Counted from the first letter of the stretch, positions 1-7,779 are shown. The stretch is 38,216 nt of DNA from Prevotella sp. (GCA_017645905.1 JAGCNO010000146.1:1-38216), one strand, 5' to 3'. The notes: generated from the sequence alone by a model not told the origin. Numbers and translations are program-made.

Positions 1-1713
1 AATAATTGTAATGCCCTTATTGAAACAGAAAGCAACACCCTTCTTATGGGTAGTAATGGGGCGTTCATTCCGGAGGGTGTGACCAGCATCGGCCGCAATG
101 CTTTCCTTGGCTTCACAGGCCTTACCGACGTCACCATCCCAGAGAGCGTGACCATCATTGGCGAGTCTGCTTTCCAAGGCTGCACCGGCCTTACAAGCAT
201 CGACATACCTTCAGGCGTGACCAACATCGGCGAGTCTGCTTTCGATGGGTGCACTGGTCTTACAAGCATCGACATACCTTCAAGCGTGACCAACATCGGC
301 AGCCACACTTTCTCGGGTTGCAGCGGCCTTACCAGCGTCACCTTTAATTGTGCTTGGGTTGATAATTGGTTCTTTGATAATGAATCCATCAAGGAAATAA
401 CTCTTGGAGAAAATGTTAACACTATTTACTATAATGCTTTCCGTAGTTTAACCGGCCTTACCAGTGTCACCATTCTTTCACCGAACCTTACCTTCTACGA
501 GTCCGATGCTTTTTCCAATTGTCCCAACCTTGCAAGCGTTAGCATTAGGGGCAGCAACGTCGGCAATTGGTTCAGCGGCATTAAGTCCATCAAGGAAGTA
601 ACCCTCGGAGAGGAAGTGACCAGCATCGACGGCAATGCCTTCAATGACTGCACCGGCATCACCAGCGTCACATCGCTCATTCGGAAGCCGTTTAAAATCG
701 ACACAAACACCTTCTCAGTATATAATACTGCCACCCTTTATGTTCCGAAAGGTACTAAGTTGAAGTATGAAAACACATCGGCTTGGAGTCAGTTCGGAAA
801 CATCGAGGAGGTTGAGGTCAGCGTGCGGCCTAAGGGCGACGTGAACAGTGACTATGCCGTTGACGTAGCCGACATCTCCACCGTCATCGACGTCATGTCT
901 GGGAACACGAATGTCTCATCCGCAACTGCCGATGTAAACAAGGACGGCGCAGTCGACGTGGCCGACATCTCCAACATCATCAGCATCATGGCAAATGCCG
1001 GATACTTCTATCTCGGCACGACCCGGCCCACGGCAGAAAACTACAAGACGCTGCCCGGCGTGGTGGATTACTACACCTCGATCGAAGAGGCAAAGGGAGA
1101 AATGGCTTCCGTCGATGCCGGCGAGACACTCTACATGTTATGCCCCGCAAGCTGGATGGACGGGGGAAACGTGACCATCGAGGATAATTCAGGGAACATC
1201 GTCTTTTTCTTAGAAGATTTTGACGCTGAGACCATTCCCGGGTATGTCATCTACAAGACACCATCCTGGAGTGAAGCGACAACCGTGAAGCTTACCATTG
1301 GCTATGTAGAAGTAAAATCGGTTGACTTCAGCACCATGAACGAAGGGGAATACGACGGTACTATAGAAAAGGGGAAGGCTGAAATCGTCAATTATGAGGG
1401 CCAGAATTGTCTTAAAGTAAACATGTCAAGCCATGTCCGCATCATTGAAGGTTTCGAGGTTGACCCGCTTACTGACTATACCACGACATTCTGGGTAAAG
1501 TCCGACAAGGATGCTAAATTCAACATAACCTTCTCTGGCAACAGGATTAATGGTCCCAGTACTAATGGCCTGTGGGACTTAAAGGCTGGCGAATGGACGA
1601 AGATTGTGGTTGAAGGTCAGCCTGCGGAAGGTGAGACAGAAGGTTACTTGAGAATTGAGAATCTCCGTTTATCCGACCTCTATATCTCAAAGGTGCAGGT
1701 AGGCAAACCGTAG
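1..1713 (+). CDS. BspA-like leucine-rich-repeat surface protein, 5' end missing
   Basis: The reading frame is open from base 1, so the true start and any signal peptide lie upstream; the first internal ATG is at 46. The N-terminal half consists of LRR_5 (BspA/TpLRR-type) repeats of about 23 residues with the pattern GVTSIGxxAFxGCTGLTSxxIP (to about nt 720). Next come two dockerin-like repeats (DVNSDYAVDVADIS and DVNKDGAVDVADIS, nt about 835-1000), a module beginning YFYLGTTRP (nt about 1003-1300), and a C-terminal beta-rich module resembling a carbohydrate-binding jelly roll (nt about 1310-1710). BspA relatives are surface or secreted proteins that bind host or matrix ligands. No type IX sorting domain is evident. 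The ligand is unknown. Family call is firm, function is inferred. Confidence 0.85.
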   Translation, partial: NNCNALIETESNTLLMGSNGAFIPEGVTSIGRNAFLGFTGLTDVTIPESVTIIGESAFQGCTGLTSIDIPSGVTNIGESAFDGCTGLTSIDIPSSVTNIGSHTFSGCSGLTSVTFNCAWVDNWFFDNESIKEITLGENVNTIYYNAFRSLTGLTSVTILSPNLTFYESDAFSNCPNLASVSIRGSNVGNWFSGIKSIKEVTLGEEVTSIDGNAFNDCTGITSVTSLIRKPFKIDTNTFSVYNTATLYVPKGTKLKYENTSAWSQFGNIEEVEVSVRPKGDVNSDYAVDVADISTVIDVMSGNTNVSSATADVNKDGAVDVADISNIISIMANAGYFYLGTTRPTAENYKTLPGVVDYYTSIEEAKGEMASVDAGETLYMLCPASWMDGGNVTIEDNSGNIVFFLEDFDAETIPGYVIYKTPSWSEATTVKLTIGYVEVKSVDFSTMNEGEYDGTIEKGKAEIVNYEGQNCLKVNMSSHVRIIEGFEVDPLTDYTTTFWVKSDKDAKFNITFSGNRINGPSTNGLWDLKAGEWTKIVVEGQPAEGETEGYLRIENLRLSDLYISKVQVGKP

Positions 1714-1770
1714 AGATGACAATGCGCAGCCATACCCAAGCGTGCCCGTCCCTATGACCCGCACGACAAA

Positions 1771-1811
1771 AAACAAATAAAACCATCCGGTGTGGATGGT
1801 TTTATTTGTTT
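1771..1811. terminator. bidirectional intrinsic terminator
   Basis: Arms 1771-1788 and 1794-1811 are perfectly complementary (18 bp) around the loop GGTGT. The A/T-rich outer half gives a U-rich 3' tail on both strands. It sits between the convergent BspA-like gene (ends 1713) and the minus-strand TPR gene (ends 1832), so it should serve both. Confidence 0.9.
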
Positions 1812-1831
1812 TGGTGTGTGACGTTTACGTT

Positions 1832-3310
1832 TTACTTGGCAACCTTTGCCAGAGCCTCTACGGCGCTCTTCACGTCGGGGTCGTCGGGCTGCAGCTCCTG
1901 AAGCTTGAGGGCGTACTCGTAGGCTTTCTGGTTGTCCTTGGTCTTCAGGTTATAGCGCATGAGGTATGCGTAGGCATCGAAGAGGCGGGCCTTGTCGGTG
2001 TCGTCAAGCTCCTCATGAGTATTGATAAGCTCTGCCAGACGCATGAAGTGGGGGTTGGCGAGTGCCTGACTCATGTCGGCGTCCATCTGAGCGTTCAGAC
2101 GACCGCGCTGCCAGAGTGCATACTCCTCAGCATCGGCAAACTTCTCCACCAGTCCGGCGTAGGCCTGGTCAGCGTTCTTCAGGGCCTCGGTCACGGCAGC
2201 ACTCTCCTCGGGCGTGAGGTCGGCAGGCTTCTTGTCACCACGGATGTTGCGGGCCATACCGTTGTAGAGCAATGCCAGTCCGGCGTGGTCGGTAGCATCG
2301 GCATCTTCCTTCAGCTCCAGGAACTTCTTGTATGCTTCGATAGCCTCGGGGAAGTTCTTCAGGTCCTTGTAGCTGTCTGAGATGCTCTTGCAGAGGTCGG
2401 CCTGCATGGTGGTCTCCACCTCGGGCAGTGCCAGAGCGGCCTTGTACTTCTCGATGGCAGCCTCGAACTGCTCGCAGCCGTCAAGGGCCTTACCGTAGTT
2501 CTGATAGTCGATGTCGCTGAGCGTGACGCTGTCCTTGTCCACCTTGGTGAAGAGTGTCTCGGCGTACTTCAGAGCCTCGGGATACTGCTTCAGCTCGTTG
2601 GAGCACATCATGGCGATACGGTTCAGCGTAGCGTTAAGCTCCTCCTTGCCAAGACCGGCCTTGACAATCTCCAGGGCCTTGTCGTACTGGCGGCCGTGGT
2701 AGTTGGACATGGCATACTCGATGTAGTCCATGCGGCTGAGGTCGTTGATGGGCACTTTCGAGAAGGCTTCGTTGGCCTTACCGTAGCGCAGCGAGATGTA
2801 GTTGATGTGACCGATGAGGGCATCGACGGGATAGTCGGGGCGCTCCTGTCGCAGCTCCTCAAGCTTCTGCACGGCTCCCTCGGGGCTGATCTTACGGTAG
2901 ACCGTAGCATAGCGGCGATAGGGGTCGGGGTTCTTCGGGTCGGCAAGAATGGCCTGCTCGTAGTTCTGAGCGGCTGCACCGCCGTCGTCGGCCTTAGCCG
3001 AGATGTCGCCCAGCAGAATGTATGCCGGAGCGCAGTTACGTTTCGAACTTGAAAGGGCCTGCTCGGCAAACAGCTTGGCACTCAGCGTGTCGTCGGCCTC
3101 ATAGAGCGCACGACCGATGGCCACGAGGTTGTCCACGTTCTTCTTGTTGGCCTTGATGTAGTTCTTCACTTGCTTGCCATAGTCGGCAGGCTTGTTCTTT
3201 ACCATAGCTTTCATGGCCTCGATGTCGGCCTTAGTGCCAGTCTGGGCCATGACGGTTACACTGCCGCAGAGCAGCAGAGCACCCACAAATAGATATTTTA
3301 CTGTTTTCAT
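1832..3310 (-). CDS. secreted tetratricopeptide-repeat protein
   Basis: A 492-residue protein with a signal peptide (MKTVKYLFVGALLLCGSVTV, then an M-A-Q cleavage-type ending). The rest is helical repeats with TPR signatures such as NCAPAYILLGDISAKADDGG, AAAQNYEQAILADPKNPDPY and FPEAIEAYKKFLELKEDADA. TPR arrays are protein-protein scaffolds; in Bacteroidales such periplasmic TPR proteins are common and mostly uncharacterised. It is monocistronic, with its own consensus promoter (3354-3385) and the shared terminator at 1771-1811. The start is well supported because the ATG lies about 45 nt downstream of the -7 element and is followed at once by the signal peptide. No catalytic domain seen. Confidence 0.85.
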   Translation of the reverse strand: MKTVKYLFVGALLLCGSVTVMAQTGTKADIEAMKAMVKNKPADYGKQVKNYIKANKKNVDNLVAIGRALYEADDTLSAKLFAEQALSSSKRNCAPAYILLGDISAKADDGGAAAQNYEQAILADPKNPDPYRRYATVYRKISPEGAVQKLEELRQERPDYPVDALIGHINYISLRYGKANEAFSKVPINDLSRMDYIEYAMSNYHGRQYDKALEIVKAGLGKEELNATLNRIAMMCSNELKQYPEALKYAETLFTKVDKDSVTLSDIDYQNYGKALDGCEQFEAAIEKYKAALALPEVETTMQADLCKSISDSYKDLKNFPEAIEAYKKFLELKEDADATDHAGLALLYNGMARNIRGDKKPADLTPEESAAVTEALKNADQAYAGLVEKFADAEEYALWQRGRLNAQMDADMSQALANPHFMRLAELINTHEELDDTDKARLFDAYAYLMRYNLKTKDNQKAYEYALKLQELQPDDPDVKSAVEALAKVAK

Positions 3311-3353
3311 GTTTTTGAGTGTTATTTCTTTGCTTTCTGTTTATAACAGGCTG

Positions 3354-3385
3354 CAAAGTTACACAAATAACATGATACGGCCAAA
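3354..3385 (-). promoter_or_regulatory. Bacteroidetes-type promoter of the TPR gene
   Basis: On the minus strand TTTG (3382-3385) is followed after exactly 20 nt by TAACTTTG (3354-3361), then C. This matches the Bacteroides -33/-7 consensus. The start-site region continues CAGCCTGTTAT (3343-3353), a sequence shared with the efflux operon promoter at 12528-12535. Confidence 0.85.
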
Positions 3386-3421
3386 GGTTTGACGTAAATT
3401 AACTTTACGGAGCCCCTCCGT

Positions 3422-3440
3422 CTCCCCCTGTTAGGGGGAG
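3422..3440. repeat. short G/C-rich hairpin (CTCCCCC/GGGGGAG)
   Basis: A perfect 7-bp inverted repeat around TGTTA. It belongs to the same class of C/G-run motifs seen at 6216-6332, 7703-7743 and 7814-7846. There is no T-run, so it is probably a dispersed repeat remnant rather than a terminator. Confidence 0.5.
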
Positions 3441-3460
3441 TTTCTGCCCCCTCGGAGAAT

Positions 3461-3570
3461 AAGCCGTTCTTTCTATGAGAAAAAGCCGTTCTTTCGATGG
3501 GAATAAGCCGTTCTTTCGATGGGAATAAGCCGTTCTTTCGATGGGAAAAAGCCGTTCTTTCTCCGAGCCC
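3461..3570 (-). repeat. 22-bp tandem repeat array, five units
   Basis: Units start at 3461, 3483, 3505, 3527 and 3549, an exact 22-bp period. Plus-strand core is AAGCCGTTCTTTC, so the minus strand reads GAAAGAACGGCTT. The array is bracketed by short inverted CTCGGAG (3451-3457) and CTCCGAG (3561-3567). The same unit appears in the opposite orientation at 20603-20756 and in degenerate form at 13395-13480. There are no unique spacers, so it is not a CRISPR. Confidence 0.9.
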
Positions 3571-3644
3571 CCTCCGCGTAGGGAATCTCGCTTGTCCAAT
3601 TCCGGCCTACAACGCACAGCAAACGTGTCATATATATTGCAGAC

Positions 3645-3679
3645 AAAAAAAGGACCCGCACAGACAGTCTGCACGGGTC
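3645..3679 (-). terminator. intrinsic terminator of the ferredoxin gene
   Basis: On the minus strand a 12-bp stem (one G-T pair; arms 3668-3679 and 3653-3664) with a 3-nt loop is followed by C and seven Ts (3645-3651). It lies 36 nt past the ferredoxin stop codon. Confidence 0.85.
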
Positions 3680-3714
3680 TCCTTGCGATTCTTAGTTTAT
3701 GAAGCACGCGATTG

Positions 3715-3882
3715 TTATCCCAGGCTGATGGCCTCAGAGGGGCAAACGCTGGCGCAGGTACCGCACTCGGTGCAGGCATCGGCGTCGATTACATACTTCT
3801 CGCCCTCGGAGATAGCCTCCACGGGGCACTCGCTCTGACATGTACCGCAAGCGATACAGTCGTCACCAATTACATAAGCCAT
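3715..3882 (-). CDS. 2[4Fe-4S] ferredoxin
   Basis: A 55-residue protein starting MAYVIGDDCIACGTC. It has two canonical cluster motifs: C9-x2-C12-x2-C15-x3-C19-P and C37-x2-C40-x2-C43-x3-C47-P. This is the complete small clostridial-type bacterial ferredoxin (usually 55-60 residues), a cytoplasmic low-potential electron carrier for anaerobic oxidoreductases such as pyruvate:ferredoxin oxidoreductase. It stands alone, with its own candidate promoter (3964-3971) and terminator (3645-3679). The specific redox partner cannot be read from the context. Confidence 0.95.
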   Translation of the reverse strand: MAYVIGDDCIACGTCQSECPVEAISEGEKYVIDADACTECGTCASVCPSEAISLG

Positions 3883-3963
3883 AATAGTAGAAATTAAAAG
3901 ATGTTAGTGAATTAATTTGCGATTAGCAATCTGCAATTTTACGATTACCGTATTTTTGCGGTG

Positions 3964-3971
3964 CAAAGGTA
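3964..3971 (-). promoter_or_regulatory. -7 element upstream of the ferredoxin gene
   Basis: The minus strand reads TACCTTTG followed by C, a perfect match to TAnnTTTG. The expected -33 position (about 3992-3995) carries TTAG, not TTTG, so the upstream element is weak. It leaves a leader of about 75 nt before the ATG. Confidence 0.6.
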
Positions 3972-4083
3972 AGCAGTTTTTCCGAACTGTACTAATTTTT
4001 AGGTATCTTTTTTGTCAATTTATACGATGTCGAAATAAAACGGTATATAATATCGCCCCTGTTTTTGCGTTAATTATATTAGT

Positions 4084-4887
4084 ATGAAGAAACCTGTGCT
4101 CATAGTCCTTTGCCTGCTGCTCCTGCTGCCGACGTTGGCGCTGTGCCAGACGCGCAAGCCGCAGAACAAGCCCTACATCGACCTGCGCCCCCTGCACTTC
4201 GGCATCAGCGTGGGTATGAACCTGCAGGACCTTGAGTTCGAGAACGTAGGGCCACAGGTGATTGACGAGGAGACCACGCGCACGGTGCTCTGCGACGTCG
4301 ACACGTGGAACCCGGGCTTCAGCGTGGGCGTGCTTGCCGACCTGCGACTGAGCAACCACTTCTCCTTCCGCATCGCCCCGACCATGCACTTCGGCTCGAA
4401 GCGACTGGTGTTCCGCGACCTCGACGGACAAAGGCAGGAGATTACCCCTGCAGACGACGGGGAGACGCTGGAGCCTCTTCCTGCAGACGGGCAGACATGG
4501 GAGTTTGTCCCCACAGAGGCAACGCAGGACATAAAGAGCACCTACCTGTCCATACCCTTAGAGCTGAAGTTCGCCGCAGAGCGCTTCAACAACTACCGGC
4601 CCTACATGCTCTTCGGCGTCAGCCCGATGATTAACCTCACGGGCAAGGACCAGGAATACATATCGCTGAAAAAGATGGACACACAGTTGGAATTGGGCAT
4701 GGGCTGCGACTTCTACCTGCCCTTCTTCAAGTTCATCCCCGAGATAAAGTTCTGCTACGGACTGGGCGACGTGCTCGACAAGAGCCACGTCGAAGAGCTC
4801 ACCGACGTGAACAAACGCATCTACTCGCAGAGCGTGGCCAGCGCCAAGCCCTCGAAGATGTTTGTAATTTCCTTTTATTTCGAATAA
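4084..4887 (+). CDS. porT: PorT-like outer-membrane beta-barrel protein
   Basis: 267 residues with a signal peptide (MKKPVLIVLCLLLLLPTLAL, then a C-Q cleavage site). The mature part is a small porin-like barrel: alternating strands, RPLHFGISVGMNLQDLEF near the N-terminus, IAPTMHFGSKRL in the middle, FKFIPEIKFCYGLGDVLDKS near the end, and a C-terminal aromatic FYFE. This pattern is that of the PorT family, an outer-membrane component linked to type IX secretion in Porphyromonas and relatives. The next gene starts directly after its stop codon, so the two are translationally linked. The family call is good. Actual involvement in type IX secretion is inferred; no other Por genes lie in the window. 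Confidence 0.72.
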   Translation: MKKPVLIVLCLLLLLPTLALCQTRKPQNKPYIDLRPLHFGISVGMNLQDLEFENVGPQVIDEETTRTVLCDVDTWNPGFSVGVLADLRLSNHFSFRIAPTMHFGSKRLVFRDLDGQRQEITPADDGETLEPLPADGQTWEFVPTEATQDIKSTYLSIPLELKFAAERFNNYRPYMLFGVSPMINLTGKDQEYISLKKMDTQLELGMGCDFYLPFFKFIPEIKFCYGLGDVLDKSHVEELTDVNKRIYSQSVASAKPSKMFVISFYFE

Positions 4888-5424
4888 ATGAGAGCCTTAG
4901 CCAGTATTCAGAAGATGTGGTGGCTGTGCCTGGCTGTATGCCTGCTGGCCAGCTGCGTGATAGATGATGACGAAGACGACAACGGCGGAAACATCGTGAA
5001 CGTTGGCGACAGCGTGCCCGACTTTGTGCTCACGGGGCCCGACGGCGTAGAGGTGTCATTGGCATCGCTCAAAGGGCAGGTGTTCGTTCTGTCGTTCTTC
5101 GACACCACCTGTCCTGACTGCCAGAAAGAGTTTCCCGTTCTGCAGCAAATCTACGACAAATACCGCGACGTGGTAAAGGTCTTTAACGTTCCCCGCAACC
5201 AGCCGGCCAACCAGATTGCGGCCTACTGGAAGCAGGAGGGGCTGACCATGCCCTACTATAAAGCCAGCGACAAGGACCTCTACTACAAGTTCGCCAAAAG
5301 CGGCATACCGCGCACCTACATCGTCGACGTCGACGGTAAGGTGCGCGGTATGTTCACTGACAGTCCGTTGCCCGACTTCGGCACGATTGACAGTGTGCTG
5401 AAGGCTCTTGTCGGCAAGGGCTAA
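4888..5424 (+). CDS. thioredoxin-fold (TlpA/AhpC-TSA-like) lipoprotein
   Basis: 178 residues with a lipobox (LLASC, Cys23), an Asp/Glu-rich linker, then a thioredoxin fold. It has VGDSVPDFVLTGPDG near 39-53, the redox motif CPDC (Cys75-Cys78) in FFDTTCPDCQKEFP, and a cis-proline in GIPRTYIVD (Pro141). TlpA-like lipoproteins reduce or isomerise disulfides of exported proteins, here from a membrane-anchored periplasmic position. The ATG abuts the porT stop codon with zero spacing, so it is co-translated with the barrel gene and may handle its cysteines or those of exported clients (inference). The gene ends 8 bp before the convergent LpxA-like gene, with no visible terminator between them. Confidence 0.85.
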   Translation: MRALASIQKMWWLCLAVCLLASCVIDDDEDDNGGNIVNVGDSVPDFVLTGPDGVEVSLASLKGQVFVLSFFDTTCPDCQKEFPVLQQIYDKYRDVVKVFNVPRNQPANQIAAYWKQEGLTMPYYKASDKDLYYKFAKSGIPRTYIVDVDGKVRGMFTDSPLPDFGTIDSVLKALVGKG

Positions 5425-5432
5425 CGGGACCT

Positions 5433-6209
5433 CTACTTACACATGATGCCCCGGGTGGTGTTCTCTAAGAACTGGGTGATGTTACGGATTTCGGGACTGT
5501 CGGGCACCTGGTCCTTTATCTGATTGATGACATCGTAAACGCTGGTCTTGCCGTGGAAGAGCAGGCGGTAGGCGTTGGCAATATGCTTCTGAACCTTCTT
5601 GTCAATCTTGGCGAAGTCCATCACCGTGGTGTTAGGACCGCAGTACTCCATGGGGTTACCGCCGGCAATGACGTAGGGAGGAACGTCGTGTGAGAAGGCA
5701 CAGCCGGCCTGAATGAGCGACAGGTCGCCGGCACGGGTGTTGGCGTTCTGGATGGCTCCCGTGGAGAAGATGACTCCGTTGCCAATGACGCAGTCGCCAG
5801 CTATCTCTACGCCGTTGCCGAAGACACAGTGAGTGCCCACGACAGTATCGTGACTGATGTGTACGCCCTCGAGGATGTAGTTGTGGTCGCCTATCGTGGT
5901 GCAGCCGTCACGCTGGGTGCCACGGTTAATGACCACGTTCTCGCGGATGATGTTGTTGTCGCCAATCTTGACGTACGACTTCTCGCCGCGGTAGTTGAAG
6001 TCCTGCGGCAGGGCAGCAATGACCGACCCCTGGTGAATCTTGTTGTTCTTGCCGATGCGGGCTCCGTCGAGGATGCTGACAAAGGGGAAGATGATGCAGT
6101 TGTCGCCAATCTCCACATCGTCCTCGATATACACGAAGGGGAATATCTTACAGTTGTTGCCGATTTTCGCCTTGGGAGAAATCTCGGCCTTTGGACTAAT
6201 TTCTGACAT
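5433..6209 (-). CDS. lpxA: LpxA-like UDP-GlcNAc O-acyltransferase (divergent paralogue)
   Basis: A left-handed beta-helix protein of hexapeptide repeats (IGNNCKIFPFVYIEDDVEIG and onward), 258 residues, close to the usual LpxA length. It has an LpxA-type C-terminal helical region (NAYRLLFHGKTSVYDVINQI). LpxA transfers 3-hydroxyacyl groups from ACP to UDP-GlcNAc in the first step of lipid A synthesis in the cytoplasm. The catalytic histidine is present (HISHD, His120, equal to E. coli His125). However, the residues aligned with E. coli His144 and His160-Gln161 are Asp and Gln-Asn, so substrate preference may differ. The ATG at 6209 is preferred over 6224 because the extra five residues fall at the edge of an inverted repeat. 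It lies 121 bp downstream of the efflux outer-membrane-factor gene. Confidence 0.8.
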   Translation of the reverse strand: MSEISPKAEISPKAKIGNNCKIFPFVYIEDDVEIGDNCIIFPFVSILDGARIGKNNKIHQGSVIAALPQDFNYRGEKSYVKIGDNNIIRENVVINRGTQRDGCTTIGDHNYILEGVHISHDTVVGTHCVFGNGVEIAGDCVIGNGVIFSTGAIQNANTRAGDLSLIQAGCAFSHDVPPYVIAGGNPMEYCGPNTTVMDFAKIDKKVQKHIANAYRLLFHGKTSVYDVINQIKDQVPDSPEIRNITQFLENTTRGIMCK

Positions 6210-6215
6210 TACTTT

Positions 6216-6332
6216 AGCCCCCAAGTTAGGGGGTTGGGGGTCTGAACAAGCGTTTATCAGACCCTTTTAGTAAAACTATTGTGCAGGGGGACTGCGCTTG
6301 TTCAGCCCCCCAACCCCATAACTTAGGGGGCT
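6216..6332. repeat. 117-bp element with 37-bp terminal inverted repeats
   Basis: Arm 6216-6252 (starts AGCCCCCAAGTTAGGGGG, ends CTGAACAAGCG) is nearly complementary to arm 6295-6332, with two or three differences and one indel. It lies between the outer-membrane-factor gene and the LpxA-like gene; its right end overlaps the TAG stop of the former. It resembles a MITE-like or REP-like dispersed element and could fold in mRNA. Confidence 0.8.
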
Positions 6333-7779
6333 ATAGACCGCCTCCTCCGAGAGCCGTATAAAGGCTCACGACAGACTGCATCTTGTTGAAGTCGGCCGTC
6401 ACCTTGTTGAGCTGTGCAGCGAGCAATTGTTGCTGTGCGGTGAGCACCTCAAGGTAGCTGGAGCCGCTGCTCTTGTAAAGGGCGCGGGTGCCCTCCACGT
6501 TCTTCGTGAGCACTTCCACGCGCTCGCTCTCCACCTTCGAGTTGTCGTCGTAGCCGTTGTAGTTCACCAGCGCGTTCGACACCTCGTTGCCGGCCTGCAG
6601 GATGAGGTTCTGCCAGGTGTTGAAGGCCTGCTCATACTGCAGCTGGCTCACCTTGAGGTTGGCCGTCAGGGCACCACGCTGGAAGATGGGCTGCGTGAGT
6701 GAGCCGAAGAGCGTGGTGAGCCACTTGCCGGGATTCATAGCGCCGCTCATGTTGCTGAAGGCTGCCGTGGCACCCACGGTGACGTTGGGATAGAACTGTG
6801 AGCGGGCCGTCTGCACGTCGTGGAAGCAGGCGGCAAGGCTCATCTCAGCATTGTGCACGTCGGGACGGTTCTTCAGCAAGGCGACACCAACACCGGTCTT
6901 GAACTCCGTGGGCAGCGACTGCTGGGCCAGCGTGGAACGAGGAATCTGCTGACCCTGCTGCCCGATGAGCAGCGAGAGAGCGTTCTCCGTGGCACGTATC
7001 TGGCGGCGGAACTCGTTCATCTGTGTCTGCGTGCTGAGATAGGCGGCCTGGGCGCTCTGCACGCTGGTGGAACGAACACGGCCCAGGTTGTACTGCAGCT
7101 GCATCATCTCCCACGTCTCCTTGGACATGGCCTGCATCTCGGTGACAATGCGCAATTGCTCGTCGAGCATCAACAGCGTGTAGTAGGCATTGGCGATGCC
7201 GCTGACAATCTGGGCACGGACAGCCATCTGGTAGTCCTTGAAGCCTAAGAGCTTCATCTGCGTGGAGCGCTTCTGCGACAGGATGTTGCCGAAGAGGTCA
7301 AGCGTCCACGATGCCGTAATGGGCAGCGAGTAGCTCTTCGTGGTAGACGACGGGTCGGTATAGACGGTAGAAATAGAGCCCATGTTCTGTCCGCCCAGAG
7401 TGACGGCAGGCAGGAAGGCCAGCTTGGCAGCCTGCAGCATGGATTCATACATCTGCACGGTGAGCGCTGCGTTCTTCAGGTTGGCATTGCGCTCCAGTCC
7501 CTGCTCGATGAGCGCCTGCAGCTGCGGGTCGGTGAATACCTCGCGCCAGGGCAGGTTGCCGAAGGAGGCAGTGTCCTGCGGTGCCACGGCCAGCGTGTCG
7601 CCGTCGATAATGGCATCGCGGATGAGGCCATTGGTGACCACATTCGGACGCTCGTACTTGTTGTAAACGCCGCAACCGGAAAGGAGAAGGCAAAGCAGGA
7701 AGAGACCTACCCCCCAGCCCCTCCCTAAAAGGAGGGGAGTAGATGCATTATTGCCAGATATCATCTTCTCTGTAATCAT
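6331..7779 (-). CDS. TolC/NodT-family outer-membrane efflux lipoprotein
   Basis: 482 residues. A lipobox (LLLSGC) follows a hydrophobic stretch and the mature part begins GVYNKYERPNVV. It carries two outer-membrane efflux protein repeats (around FGNLPWREVFTDPQLQALIE and KNRPDVHNAEMSLAACFHDV) typical of the RND outer-membrane factor. It forms the trimeric exit channel for the pump encoded upstream. The N-terminus is odd: residues about 13-25 (STPLLLGRGWGVG) are encoded by a C/G-rich dispersed repeat (7703-7743), so the signal sequence is unusually long and partly repeat-derived. No better start codon exists downstream of the repeat. Probably co-transcribed with the pump gene, 70 bp upstream. 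Confidence 0.92.
   Translation of the reverse strand: MITEKMISGNNASTPLLLGRGWGVGLFLLCLLLSGCGVYNKYERPNVVTNGLIRDAIIDGDTLAVAPQDTASFGNLPWREVFTDPQLQALIEQGLERNANLKNAALTVQMYESMLQAAKLAFLPAVTLGGQNMGSISTVYTDPSSTTKSYSLPITASWTLDLFGNILSQKRSTQMKLLGFKDYQMAVRAQIVSGIANAYYTLLMLDEQLRIVTEMQAMSKETWEMMQLQYNLGRVRSTSVQSAQAAYLSTQTQMNEFRRQIRATENALSLLIGQQGQQIPRSTLAQQSLPTEFKTGVGVALLKNRPDVHNAEMSLAACFHDVQTARSQFYPNVTVGATAAFSNMSGAMNPGKWLTTLFGSLTQPIFQRGALTANLKVSQLQYEQAFNTWQNLILQAGNEVSNALVNYNGYDDNSKVESERVEVLTKNVEGTRALYKSSGSSYLEVLTAQQQLLAAQLNKVTADFNKMQSVVSLYTALGGGGL
7703..7743. repeat. C/G-rich dispersed repeat inside a coding region
   Basis: It contains the inverted pair CCCCTCC/GGAGGGG around the sequence CTAAAA and a run of six Cs. 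It lies in the signal-sequence region of the outer-membrane-factor gene and resembles 7814-7846 and 6216-6332. Confidence 0.6.

Noticed and set aside
3461-3570. CRISPR array
   Set aside because: Repeats are directly adjacent with a 22-bp period and no unique spacers, and no cas gene is near.
3405-3779. 124-residue minus-strand open frame
   Set aside because: It is made of the 22-bp repeat read in its open orientation plus non-coding flanks, and it overlaps the ferredoxin gene and its terminator.
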